The notes beneath the pieces were generated by a model. The model saw nothing but the letters and a program-made list of their open reading frames with translations. It was not told the origin of the DNA and did no database searches. Positions 52,115 to 61,258 of a stretch of 64,000 nt of DNA are shown here, in pieces. Within the stretch, counting starts at the first letter, position 1. The number at the start of each line of letters is the position of its first letter. Location: positions 4,650,001-4,714,000 of the forward strand of contig NZ_CP111121.1 in the NCBI RefSeq assembly GCF_026314945.1, read 5' to 3'. Origin of the DNA: Chryseobacterium fluminis. GTDB taxonomy: Bacteria > Bacteroidota > Bacteroidia > Flavobacteriales > Weeksellaceae. Both the position numbers and the translations under genes were made by a program.

Positions 52115-54247
52115 ATGAAGAAGAAAGTGCTTTCCATTCTATCATTATCCGTATTCTTCTGGATGAATGCACAGGAAAAAGATTCTCTTAATCAAAATAA
52201 AATAGAAGAAGTTGTTGTTATAGGGCAGTACCGCCAGCAATCCATTAATAAATCTATTTATAGAGTAGAGGTTATCGATGCACAGGAAATTAAAAACATG
52301 GCGGTCACCAATGCAGCAGAAGTTCTTAACCAAAATCTAAATATTTTAGTTCAGCCCAATTCAGGGACCGGAGATTCCAATGCCAATATTCTGGGACTTA
52401 GCGGTCAATATACAAAGATTCTGATCGATAATATCCCCGTTGTCAGTGACCAGGGAATGGGAAATCTGGTGGACCTTACCAAAATCAACGTTAACAATAT
52501 CGAAAGAATTGAGATCGTAAAAGGATCTATGGGTGTAGAGTATGGAAATAATGCGGTGGCAGGGGTTATCAATATTATCACCAAAAAAAACTATGCAAAA
52601 AAATTCAATGCCCAAATTTCTTTGCAGGAAGAAACCGTAGGTAAAAACTATGACTGGTTTAAGAAGGGAAACGGCAGACATGTCCAGTCCCTTAATCTAG
52701 GATACAGAATCAATGATCACTGGACGGTCACTGCTGATATCAACCATAACGACTTCCAGGGTTTCACAGGAAAATATAACGGGTATAAATATTTCAGCGA
52801 AGGGAATGACGGGAACAGGGGCTACGAATGGCTTCCCAAAGATCTGCTTATCACCAATGCTGCCATACGGTATGCCAAAGGAAAAACATCTTTATTTTAT
52901 AAAGTAAACTATCTTAATGAAGAGATTAACAGCTATAACCAGATCATCACCCCTGATTACAGCTCGGGAGATAAAACTTTCATAGCAAAAGACCGGGATT
53001 ATTTTACCAACAGGTGGCTCCACCAGTTTAATATTCAGACCCAGCTCGGAAGAATTAATTATACCGGGGATTTCTCTTACCAGACCCAGGAAAGAAAATA
53101 TCAGGATTATGACTATGACGTTCCGAACAGGCAGATCATGTCAAGAGATCCCGAACTTACTTTCTACGAGTCCAAAGTCCTTTATTCAAGAGGAATGTTC
53201 AGTAATTTTCTGGATAGTGAAAAAATCAATTTCCAGTTAGGGTACGAATTAGACCGAACGGCCGGTTATGCCAATGCCGTAACATTTGAGTCCAATAATA
53301 ACGGGAAAAGTATCGAAAGAACCATATTCAATTATGCCAATTTCCTTTCTGCGGAATGGAATGTCAATAAATGGTTATCCTTACGTCCCGGAGTAAGATT
53401 AGCATTGAGTGACAGGTTTGACTCTCAATATAACTATTCGGTAACAGCGAAATTCAATACCTCCGCGAAGTCAGATCTGCGGGCCGTATTCGGCTCTGCG
53501 AACCGATTTCCGACCTATGATGAATTATACACTTTTGTGGTAGACAACAACCATGATATCCGGGGAAATGAAAATCTGAAACCGGAAACCGGCTACTCGG
53601 CAGGATTATTCTGGGATTATAATACCATTTCTTCAGGAGCATGGAATTTTAACCTGAGCCTCTCGGGAATGTATTTAGATGTCAATGACCGAATTGAGAG
53701 TGTCATTGTAAACCAGCAACCCCTGAAATACACTTTTTTAAATGTAGATGATTATAAATCTATTTTATTTGGCGGAGGACTAAACGTGAGGAAAAATAAC
53801 TTTGCTCTTAATACCGGTGTTTCGGTGATGGGAATTTCCCAGGCATTGAATACAGGGCAGATTACTTCGTCCGATGATTATAATTTCTATCTTGAAGCTA
53901 ATCTGGGAGCGAACTATACATTGAATACTACGAAAACGCTTTTTGCACTGTATTATAAATATACCGGAAAAAGAAATCAATATACTCATATTCCGTCCGC
54001 AAGTCCGAGTACGGATCCGGGACAGTTTGTGTTAGGTGAAGTTCAGCCTTTCAATATGATGAATTTTACCGTTACCCAGCCCTTCTTTAACGATCATTTT
54101 GAGGTAAGCGTGGGGGTTAAAAATATTTTTGATGTTTCGACGATCAGAAATACAGCCCTTCCGGGCGGCGGGCATAATGCTGCTTCCGGAGATCAGAACC
54201 TGTTTTATGGCAGAAGCTATTTCGCCAGAGTGAACTATAATTTTTAA
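52115..54247 (+). CDS. TonB-dependent outer-membrane receptor, probably for heme
   Basis: The 710-residue receptor has a signal peptide (MKKKVLSILSLSVFFWMNAQ), a plug domain (about 30-155, IEEVVVIGQYRQQ to GVINIITKK) and a 22-strand barrel ending in VNYNF. The segment FGSANRFPTYDELYTF followed by NENLKPETGYS resembles the FRAP-NPNL region of heme receptors. I chose ATG 52115 over the GTG at 52109. It heads a run encoding an HmuY lipoprotein, an ABC importer and HemS, which makes heme the likely cargo. The promoter carries Fur-box-like sites. Confidence 0.88.
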   Translation: MKKKVLSILSLSVFFWMNAQEKDSLNQNKIEEVVVIGQYRQQSINKSIYRVEVIDAQEIKNMAVTNAAEVLNQNLNILVQPNSGTGDSNANILGLSGQYTKILIDNIPVVSDQGMGNLVDLTKINVNNIERIEIVKGSMGVEYGNNAVAGVINIITKKNYAKKFNAQISLQEETVGKNYDWFKKGNGRHVQSLNLGYRINDHWTVTADINHNDFQGFTGKYNGYKYFSEGNDGNRGYEWLPKDLLITNAAIRYAKGKTSLFYKVNYLNEEINSYNQIITPDYSSGDKTFIAKDRDYFTNRWLHQFNIQTQLGRINYTGDFSYQTQERKYQDYDYDVPNRQIMSRDPELTFYESKVLYSRGMFSNFLDSEKINFQLGYELDRTAGYANAVTFESNNNGKSIERTIFNYANFLSAEWNVNKWLSLRPGVRLALSDRFDSQYNYSVTAKFNTSAKSDLRAVFGSANRFPTYDELYTFVVDNNHDIRGNENLKPETGYSAGLFWDYNTISSGAWNFNLSLSGMYLDVNDRIESVIVNQQPLKYTFLNVDDYKSILFGGGLNVRKNNFALNTGVSVMGISQALNTGQITSSDDYNFYLEANLGANYTLNTTKTLFALYYKYTGKRNQYTHIPSASPSTDPGQFVLGEVQPFNMMNFTVTQPFFNDHFEVSVGVKNIFDVSTIRNTALPGGGHNAASGDQNLFYGRSYFARVNYNF

Positions 54248-54251
54248 ACGT

Positions 54252-55367
54252 ATGACAATGAAAAAAATATTATTTTATTTCTTGATAGGAACATCAGTGG
54301 TAACCCAATCCTGTATAAATGACAATGAAGATCCTGTAGCAGTTTTACCTTCTGACGGTATTATTGTGGATGCCAATGTAGGCGGGCCCACACAGCCTAA
54401 CCAGGTATGGTTTGATCTCAGTGATATTACCATTGCAGGAGGAAAAGAACAGCCCAGGCAGACCTTTACCAAAAGAACAGACTGGGATATGGGATTTTAT
54501 TCGGGAAGTTCATTCAAAGTGATTATTAACTCTTCCGTGATGATGGCAGCAGGAAAAATTCCCAATGTTACCAATATAGACCTGGTGAAAGAGGCGGATG
54601 TAACCGCACTGAAAAACCAGGTGCAGGTCGCTAATTTTAATCCTGCCAACATCGCCTATATCGATGACGTTAACGGAAACTTTCCTACAGCAACTACTGC
54701 GATAGCAGATATCAGCCCGGTAGATTCTGAAAATGCCGTTTACCTGGTGAATATGGGAAAAGATCTGTATACAGGTTCCGTTCCCGTAGGATCTATTGCT
54801 ACCGGAGGCGACAGCCGGGGATGGATGAAAGTGCAGGTAGTACGATCCGGAGACGGATATAAAATAAAATATGCAGAAGTAAATGCAACTTCTCATAAAG
54901 AATTAACCATTGCAAAAAATGCCGCATACAACTTTAATTTTGTAAGTCTGGTGAATCATAAAGAAGCACTGATCCAGCCGGAGAAAAAAAACTGGGATAT
55001 CGGTTTTACCGTATTTACGAATACGATTACCGGAGCAGGATCCTATGTTTACGGTGATTTTGTAACGACCAATATTGTAGGCGGAGCTGCCTCCTATGAA
55101 GTGAAAGTAGCGGCAAATGTTGCAGCACAGACGTATAAAGATTTTAAGAAATCGGATGTGGATGCTTCTAAATTTATTTATAATGATCAGCGTTCTATTG
55201 GCTCTAACTGGAGAAATCCTGTAGGCGTCAATGGTCTTGAAGTCTTCGGAGACCGTTTTTATGTTATAAAAGATCCTGAAGGAAATTATTTCAAACTGAA
55301 GTTCTCCAGAATTACCGATAAAGACGGGATCAGAGGTTTTCCTCAATTCGAATATAATCCTTTGTAA
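54252..55367 (+). CDS. HmuY family heme-binding lipoprotein
   Basis: A surface lipoprotein of 371 residues that would take heme from host proteins and hand it to the TonB receptor. The lipobox lies in TSVVTQSCIND (Cys near residue 21). Two HmuY-type blocks are visible: FTKRTDWDMGFYSGSSFKVIIN (about 75) and EKKNWDIGFTVFTNTITGAGSY (about 240). The gene begins four bases after the receptor stop. The start could be at 54252 or at the second Met two codons on. Confidence 0.87.
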   Translation: MTMKKILFYFLIGTSVVTQSCINDNEDPVAVLPSDGIIVDANVGGPTQPNQVWFDLSDITIAGGKEQPRQTFTKRTDWDMGFYSGSSFKVIINSSVMMAAGKIPNVTNIDLVKEADVTALKNQVQVANFNPANIAYIDDVNGNFPTATTAIADISPVDSENAVYLVNMGKDLYTGSVPVGSIATGGDSRGWMKVQVVRSGDGYKIKYAEVNATSHKELTIAKNAAYNFNFVSLVNHKEALIQPEKKNWDIGFTVFTNTITGAGSYVYGDFVTTNIVGGAASYEVKVAANVAAQTYKDFKKSDVDASKFIYNDQRSIGSNWRNPVGVNGLEVFGDRFYVIKDPEGNYFKLKFSRITDKDGIRGFPQFEYNPL

Positions 55368-55388
55368 AATAAATCAAATAAATAGTAT

Positions 55389-56267
55389 ATGAAAAAATTC
55401 ATTTTGGCAGCATCAGTGCTTGTGGCAGTATATTCATGTAAAAAAGAAACAGGCACAAAGCAGGGAAATGCTGCAGAAACCACTTCAGAAACACCAAAAT
55501 CTACCCATAAAATTGTAACGCTAAACGGTGGAATTACGGAAATCGTAGCTGCGTTAGGTCACGAAAAGGAAATCGTAGGAACAGACGTTACCAGTACATA
55601 TCCTGAATCTTTAAAAGCTACTGCCAAAGATTTGGGTCATATGAGATCGATGACGATCGAGCCCATCATGGCGGTAAAGCCGAGTTTAATTTTAGCTTCC
55701 GATAAAGATATTAATCCTGAATTAATGGGGAAAATCAAGTCTTCAGGAATCCAGGCAGAGGTTTTCAGGCAGGAATTTACCGTTGACGGAACCAAAAAGT
55801 TAATTGCCGATGTGGCAAAAGCCATAGGAAGTGCCGATTATCAGAAACTGAATGATAAAATAGATGCCGATTTAAAACAAGTGCAGCCTATCGCTAAAAA
55901 ACCAAAAGTACTGTTCATCTATGCAAGAGGAAACATGCTGATGGTCTCCGGGAAAAATACACCCATGGACGCATTGATTGGTCTTGCGGGCGGTCAGAAT
56001 GCGGTTGTGGATTTCGAAGATTTCAAGCCATTGACTCCTGAAGCGGTGGTAAAAGCAAATCCGGATGTACTGTTCTTCTTCTCAAGCGGATTGGAAGGTG
56101 CAGGCGGAAACGAAGGTGCTTTAAAAATGCCTGGTGTAGCGCAGACCAATGCGGGTAAAAACAAAAAGATTATCGCCATGGACGGAGGCCTGGTTTCAAG
56201 TTTTGGGCCACGATTAGGAGAAGCTGCTGTAGGATTAAACAAACTTTTAATTGAAAACACAAAGTAA
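55389..56267 (+). CDS. hmuT: Heme/hemin ABC transporter substrate-binding lipoprotein
   Basis: The 292-residue periplasmic binding protein has a lipoprotein signal (VLVAVYSCKKE) and the class III (BtuF/FecB-like) two-lobe fold: KIVTLNGGITEIVAALGHEKEIVGTD and VLFIYARGNMLMVSGKNTPMDALIGLAGGQNAV. The GNMLMVSG block is typical of HmuT-type heme binders. It is followed by the permease gene with a 17-base overlap. Confidence 0.88.
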   Translation: MKKFILAASVLVAVYSCKKETGTKQGNAAETTSETPKSTHKIVTLNGGITEIVAALGHEKEIVGTDVTSTYPESLKATAKDLGHMRSMTIEPIMAVKPSLILASDKDINPELMGKIKSSGIQAEVFRQEFTVDGTKKLIADVAKAIGSADYQKLNDKIDADLKQVQPIAKKPKVLFIYARGNMLMVSGKNTPMDALIGLAGGQNAVVDFEDFKPLTPEAVVKANPDVLFFFSSGLEGAGGNEGALKMPGVAQTNAGKNKKIIAMDGGLVSSFGPRLGEAAVGLNKLLIENTK

Positions 56268-57294
56268 ATTATACGGTTATATTACCATAAGTGCCATACT
56301 GCTTGTCATCATAGCAGTATGGTCTCTTAACACCGGGGTGTATGACTTCGGGGGGAAATCTGCGTTTGACGTTTTAGGAAAAGTAATACAGGGAGATAAA
56401 GGTTTGTCATTAAGTGATAAATATGTGGTCTGGGACGTAAGAGCAGCCAGGATTATCATGGCCATTCTTATCGGAAGCATGCTTGCCGTCTCGGGAACCG
56501 GATTGCAGGGATTGTTCAAAAATCCTCTGGCAACAGGTGATTTAATAGGGTTAACTTCGGGCGCTACATTACTTGCTGCTATTGCCATTGTTTTAGGAGG
56601 GCATTTTAAACAATACCTTCCTGAAGCCGTACAATTTTCACTGGTAGGGATCTCGGCATTCATTGGCTCTCTTTTATCGATGATGCTGGTGTACAGGATC
56701 TCGACAAGTGGTGGAAAGACAAATGTGGTCATGATGTTATTAAGCGGAGTAGCCATTACGGCCATCGGTTTTTCAATTACCGGTTTTCTGATTTACATTT
56801 CAAAAGACGACCAGCTGAGAGACCTTACTTTCTGGAATTTAGGAAGTTTAGCGGCTGCAACATGGACGAAGAATATCATCTTGGCTATTGTTTTAATTAT
56901 TTCTTACTTCATTTTACTGCCCAAAGGAAAAGCTTTGAATGCCATGATGCTGGGTGAAAAAGATGCTCAGCATTTAGGAATTAATGTAGAAAGGCTGAAG
57001 AAACAGATTATTATCATCACGGCACTAATGGTGGGAAGCTGCGTGGCATTTTCAGGAACCATTGGTTTTGTAGGTCTTATTGTACCGTACATTTTAAGGT
57101 TTCTGTTTAAATCGAATTATGTTTTTATCCTGCCGCTGTCAGCCGTTTTCGGAAGCATTCTGCTGCTGCTGGCCGATACCTTCAGCAGAAGCATTGTGGA
57201 ACCTTCGGAATTGCCAATCGGGATTCTGACCGCCTTGATGGGAGGGCCGATCTTTATTGCCATTTTAGTTAAATTCAAAAAATCACTGTCATGA
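56251..57294 (+). CDS. hmuU: FecCD-type permease of the heme importer
   Basis: The 347-residue inner-membrane permease has about ten helices. It begins at a TTG codon overlapping the end of hmuT by 17 bases, which suggests coupled translation. Family blocks include WDVRAARIIMAILIGSMLAVSGTGLQGLFKNPLATGDLIGL and the ATPase-coupling region GFVGLIVPYILR. It should form the channel with HmuV. The specificity for heme comes from context. Confidence 0.9.
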   Translation: MKTQSKLYGYITISAILLVIIAVWSLNTGVYDFGGKSAFDVLGKVIQGDKGLSLSDKYVVWDVRAARIIMAILIGSMLAVSGTGLQGLFKNPLATGDLIGLTSGATLLAAIAIVLGGHFKQYLPEAVQFSLVGISAFIGSLLSMMLVYRISTSGGKTNVVMMLLSGVAITAIGFSITGFLIYISKDDQLRDLTFWNLGSLAAATWTKNIILAIVLIISYFILLPKGKALNAMMLGEKDAQHLGINVERLKKQIIIITALMVGSCVAFSGTIGFVGLIVPYILRFLFKSNYVFILPLSAVFGSILLLLADTFSRSIVEPSELPIGILTALMGGPIFIAILVKFKKSLS

Positions 57295-58061
57295 TAAAGG
57301 CCCGCGGGATCAGCTATAAACATAAAGAATTCCATATTCTCGACACCGTGGATGTCTCTTTGGAATATGGTGAATTTTTAGCAATTGTAGGTCCTAACGG
57401 CGCCGGAAAATCCAGCCTGCTGAGTGTCCTGGCCAATGAGGTGAAATCAAAACAGAAAATAGAATTTAAGGATAAAGATCTGAAAGAATGGGATATAAGG
57501 GAACTGTCAAAACATAAGGCTAAGTTCTCCCAACACAACAGCAATGATATCACGCTTGAAGTTAAAGATGTAGTGATGATGGGGCGGTATCCGTATTTTG
57601 ACGCCCAGCCACGAGAAGAAGATTTTGATGCTGTTAACCACAGGATGCAGGAGACGGAAGTTTTACACCTTAAAGACAGGGAATACAACACTTTGTCGGG
57701 AGGCGAAAAACAGCGGGTACACCTTTCTAGAGTCATGGTACAGCTGGAGAATGATATCACCCGGAAACTGGTTTTTCTGGATGAACCGTTGAATAATCTG
57801 GATGTCAAACATCAGTATAAAGCACTTGAAATCATTAAGAAATTTACTGAGAATACAAACTCAGCACTGGTGGTCCTGCATGATCTCAATCTCGCGGCTC
57901 AGTTTGCAGATAAAATACTATTGATGAAATCAGGAAGGGTAGCCGCCTATGGAACACCGGAAGAGGTTTTCACAGCCGAAAATATCAGTGAAGCCTATAA
58001 TTTTCCTTGCACCATCTGCGATCACCCGATCACGAATAACCCTATGATCATTTTTGGATAA
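57291..58061 (+). CDS. hmuV: Heme ABC transporter ATP-binding protein
   Basis: The 256-residue ATPase has Walker A GPNGAGKSS (about 34-42), signature LSGGEKQR (about 136) and Walker B LVFLDEPLNNLD, followed by the switch His in VVLHDLN. It overlaps the permease stop by four bases (ATGA). It powers heme import across the inner membrane. Confidence 0.92.
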   Translation: MIKARGISYKHKEFHILDTVDVSLEYGEFLAIVGPNGAGKSSLLSVLANEVKSKQKIEFKDKDLKEWDIRELSKHKAKFSQHNSNDITLEVKDVVMMGRYPYFDAQPREEDFDAVNHRMQETEVLHLKDREYNTLSGGEKQRVHLSRVMVQLENDITRKLVFLDEPLNNLDVKHQYKALEIIKKFTENTNSALVVLHDLNLAAQFADKILLMKSGRVAAYGTPEEVFTAENISEAYNFPCTICDHPITNNPMIIFG

Positions 58062-58064
58062 AAT

Positions 58065-58715
58065 ATGGAAAAAAATGAACTGAAAATACTCGCTCAACAT
58101 CTGGCTAATCCTCAGGGCGAAAAAGGACTTGAAATTGGCGAGATGATGCATGCCACCAATATCGGGATGACGCTGGAAAGCATTAAAACACTGCTAATAG
58201 AAGATGATGAGCATATTTTAGAAATAGGTCACGGCAACGCCGGGCATGTAAAAAGTATTCTGAACAAAGCTCAGAATCTACACTATACCGGTATTGATAT
58301 TTCGGAAACCATGCATCATGAAGCGAAAAGATTAAATGAAAAATTTAAAGATCAGGCAGCTTTTGTTTTGTATGAAGGAACAAAATTACCTTTCAGAGAT
58401 AAGACGTTTGATAAAATATTCACTGTAAATACCGTTTATTTCTGGCAGCAGCCGGTTGAATATCTGAATGAAGTTTACAGGGTATTGAAAGATAACGGAA
58501 CTTTTGTGCTCACATTCGGGCAAAGAGATTTCATGGAAAAATTACCGTTTACCCAATTCGATTTTACATTGTACAATTCTGATGAAATGGAAGAAACGGT
58601 CTCTAAAAGTCATTTTAAAAGAATGAAAATTTCCGAAAAGGAAGAGGAAGTAAAAAGTAAAACAGGAAAAGACACCATAACAAGAAATTATACAGTTTTA
58701 ACCATAAAAAAATAA
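58065..58715 (+). CDS. Class I SAM-dependent methyltransferase in heme operon
   Basis: The 216-residue enzyme has the SAM-binding motif I ILEIGHGNAGHV (about 48-60), an acidic post-I loop (YTGIDISETM), and the motif around FDKIFTVNTVYFW. It resembles small Rossmann methyltransferases of the UbiE type. It lies three bases after hmuV and four bases before hemS, so it is part of the operon. A role in heme or porphyrin handling is possible, but no substrate can be assigned. Confidence 0.82.
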   Translation: MEKNELKILAQHLANPQGEKGLEIGEMMHATNIGMTLESIKTLLIEDDEHILEIGHGNAGHVKSILNKAQNLHYTGIDISETMHHEAKRLNEKFKDQAAFVLYEGTKLPFRDKTFDKIFTVNTVYFWQQPVEYLNEVYRVLKDNGTFVLTFGQRDFMEKLPFTQFDFTLYNSDEMEETVSKSHFKRMKISEKEEEVKSKTGKDTITRNYTVLTIKK

Positions 58716-58719
58716 AACA

Positions 58720-59748
58720 ATGAGCACATTAGTGAATGATCTGAAAGAGAAATGGGAAGCTCTGAAAGCTGAAAATCCGCATTTAAGAATTAGAAATGCA
58801 GCGGCACAACTTGCTGTAAGTGAGGCTGAATTATTAGCAACAAGCATTGGTGAAGGGGTAACCCTCCTAAAACCTGAATTTAAAGATATTCTGACAGAAG
58901 CTGAGCAATTGGGAAAAGTGATGGCTCTTACGCGCAATGAAGAATGCGTTCATGAAAGAAAAGGAACCTACCTGAACGGAGACTTCAGCAGCCCCCACGC
59001 ACAGCTTTTTGTAGGGGAAGACATCGATCTGAGAATTTTCCTTAATCACTGGAAATTTGCTTTCGGGGTAGTGGAAGGAGATAAAAAAAGCCTTCAGTTC
59101 TTCGGAAAAGACGGCCTGGCCTTACATAAGATTTACCTGACAAAAGACAGCAATGAGGCTGCTTTCGATGGTATTGTTGAGAAATTCAAAGCGGATGATC
59201 AAAATTCTGCGTTGCAATTAGAAAATATCGCTCCGAAAGCAGAAGAAAAAGCTGATGCTGATATTGATGTTGAAGGTTTCCAAAAATCCTGGACCGAATT
59301 AAAAGACACGCACGATTTCTTCATGATGACCAGAAAATTTGGGGTTTCAAGAACTCAGGCCTTAAGACTTGCGCCGGAAGGTTTTGCAAAGAAAATCGAC
59401 AGTTCAAAAGTCGTAAATGTTTTGGAAGATGCTTCTGAGAAACAACTTCCCATCATGATTTTCGTCGGAAACAGAGGGATTATCCAGATTCATACCGGAA
59501 ATGTGAAAAAGACAATGTGGCATCAGCAATGGTTTAATGTAATGGATCCTGACTTCAATCTGCACCTTGACGTAACGAAAATCGCTGAAGCGTGGATCGT
59601 AAAAAAACCAACTGAGGACGGTGAAGTTACAGCCATTGAAGTATTTAATAAAGAAGGGGATTTCATCGTTCAGTTCTTTGGAAAAAGAAAGCCGGGAATT
59701 CCTGAACTGCAGGAGTGGAAAGATCTTGTTTCAGATTTAGAAAAATAA
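58720..59748 (+). CDS. hemS: Hemin-degrading/trafficking factor HemS family
   Basis: The 342-residue cytoplasmic protein is made of two similar halves, as in HemS/ChuS/HmuS. Blocks include ALTRNEECVHERKGTY in the first half, DTHDFFMMTRKFGVSRTQALRL at the start of the second (with a candidate axial His), and the C-terminal FGKRKPGIPELQEW. It takes up imported heme and may release iron. It is the last gene of the heme import operon; an imperfect hairpin with a T run follows at about 59767-59806. Confidence 0.92.
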   Translation: MSTLVNDLKEKWEALKAENPHLRIRNAAAQLAVSEAELLATSIGEGVTLLKPEFKDILTEAEQLGKVMALTRNEECVHERKGTYLNGDFSSPHAQLFVGEDIDLRIFLNHWKFAFGVVEGDKKSLQFFGKDGLALHKIYLTKDSNEAAFDGIVEKFKADDQNSALQLENIAPKAEEKADADIDVEGFQKSWTELKDTHDFFMMTRKFGVSRTQALRLAPEGFAKKIDSSKVVNVLEDASEKQLPIMIFVGNRGIIQIHTGNVKKTMWHQQWFNVMDPDFNLHLDVTKIAEAWIVKKPTEDGEVTAIEVFNKEGDFIVQFFGKRKPGIPELQEWKDLVSDLEK

Positions 59749-60041
59749 ATAATTAGATGATTTTCAGAAAAGGCCGTTTTGTATTTTTCAAGGCGGCTTT
59801 TTTTATCAATCCTGAAATTTACATCATCGAAAAATCAGATATCAAATTTTTTTATTAAAAATGCTTCGGCAGGCTCGGTAGGACAATCGAGGATATCTTC
59901 TGAAATATTACAACACATCAGGAATTTAAAAGATCGTTTCCGGCTGAGGTTCTCAAAGCTTTACCGAATTTCCTCAGACCGTGCTGAATATTTTAATGGA
60001 GTAAATTTCCGACCTTTACGTTAAATAAAAACTATAAAAAA
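59749..60041. other. Intergenic region between hemS and chaN-like gene
   Basis: An imperfect terminator (AAGGCCG...CGGCTTTTTTT) at 59767-59806 is followed by an inverted copy of the CTTCGnCAGGCTC repeat at 59857-59879. No Fur-box-like site was found here, so the next gene may be regulated differently from the heme operon. Confidence 0.45.
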
Positions 60042-60914
60042 ATGAAAAATATTTTCATAGTCCTATTGCTTATAAGCTTCTGCCCATTAAATGCCCAAAA
60101 CTTCAAAGCCTACCAATTTTATGACCAAAAAGGAAAAGAAATAGACACAGATAAATTGGTCAGAAAACTGGCAGATTATGACGTGGTTTTCTTTGGTGAA
60201 AATCATAACAGCTCGATCAACCACTGGCTTCAGCTGAAAATTACAGAAGCCCTGCATCTTCAGAAAAACGGTCAGATCATTCTGGGTGCTGAAATGTTTG
60301 AAAGAGATAACCAGCCCCAGTTAAATCAATATCTGAATGGAAAATTTGATGCTAAAACCCTGAAAGATTCAGCGCGCTTATGGAACAATTATGCAACCGA
60401 CTATCAGCCGCTGGTGGATTTTGCCAAAATACAAAAGCTGAATTTTATCGCTACCAATGTTCCCAGAAGATATGCTTCCCGGACTGCAAAAGAAGGTTTT
60501 GAATCTTTGAACAATTTAACCGAAAAAGATAAGAGATACATGGCCCGGCTGCCGATAAAAGTCACCCTGGACACACCGGGATATCCTGAAATGAAAGCCA
60601 TGATGGGCGATCATGCAGACGGAACAAAAGTGATGAATTTTATTTCTGCCCAGGCCATAAAAGACGCGACAATGGCAGAATCTATTCTGAAAAACATCCA
60701 GCCCGGAAAAACGTTCATCCATTACAACGGAAACTATCACACCAAAGAGTTCGGAGGAATTTACTGGTATGTAAAACAGAAAAGTCCAAACCTGAAAATG
60801 GCTGTAATTTCTGTTTCTGAATCCGAAAATCCTGAACTGAACTTTCCGGAAAAAGACTATATCCCAACGGATTTCAATCTGATTATCCCGGCCGATATGA
60901 CGAAAACATATTAG
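60042..60914 (+). CDS. ChaN family heme-binding protein
   Basis: The 290-residue protein has a signal peptide (MKNIFIVLLLISFCPLNAQ) and the ChaN/Tiki-like fold: DYDVVFFGENHNSSINHWLQLKI, ILGAEMFERDNQPQLNQYL, and FIHYNGNYHTKEFGGIYWY. ChaN binds two hemes in Campylobacter, where it supports iron uptake. There is no lipobox, so it is probably soluble in the periplasm. Position next to the heme operon supports a heme role. Confidence 0.82.
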   Translation: MKNIFIVLLLISFCPLNAQNFKAYQFYDQKGKEIDTDKLVRKLADYDVVFFGENHNSSINHWLQLKITEALHLQKNGQIILGAEMFERDNQPQLNQYLNGKFDAKTLKDSARLWNNYATDYQPLVDFAKIQKLNFIATNVPRRYASRTAKEGFESLNNLTEKDKRYMARLPIKVTLDTPGYPEMKAMMGDHADGTKVMNFISAQAIKDATMAESILKNIQPGKTFIHYNGNYHTKEFGGIYWYVKQKSPNLKMAVISVSESENPELNFPEKDYIPTDFNLIIPADMTKTY

Positions 60915-60918
60915 ATAA

Positions 60919-61044
60919 AATGCCGCAGTGAAAACCGGTTGCCAGTGGCGGGAACTGTCGGTTAAGGACTTTTTCGAGGAAGAAGATGCCGCAGAATTAA
61001 GTGTACATCAGAAGAAAATCAAAAGATTTTTAAGAAGACTTTAG
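60919..61044 (+). pseudogene. Remnant of an IS5-type transposase
   Basis: A short frame encodes VKTGCQWRELSVKDFF followed by EEEDAAEL and a stop. KTGCQWRELP-V-type text is the N-terminal signature of IS5 family transposases. The remainder of the transposase is absent, so this is a degraded fragment. Confidence 0.6.
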
Positions 61045-61258
61045 TGTACTTCTTTTGCTTAAAGTATATACTTTAATTAGCTTAAGTGTTTAGAAATCTC
61101 CTGGATTTCCTTTGTGGTCTAGTACAGACAACCACACGAAGGGATTCGTGCGGTAGCGGTGATAATAGAAAAGTTTAACAGCTTTATTATAAAAAAACCA
61201 ATGGTTTTAACCGAAAACTATTGACATTAATTATATTTGTAAAAACATCCGTCAGGAA
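61045..61258. other. Spacer with hairpin and deformylase-like gene promoter
   Basis: A hairpin CCACACGAA-ggga-TTCGTGCGG (61132-61153) lies near the transposase remnant and could be part of the same element. A -7 box TATATTTG (61232-61239) lies 19 bases before the next ATG. Confidence 0.4.

Noticed and set aside
59749..60041. Fur box in front of the ChaN-like gene.
   Set aside because: No TTTAGAAT/ATTCTAAA-like site could be found.
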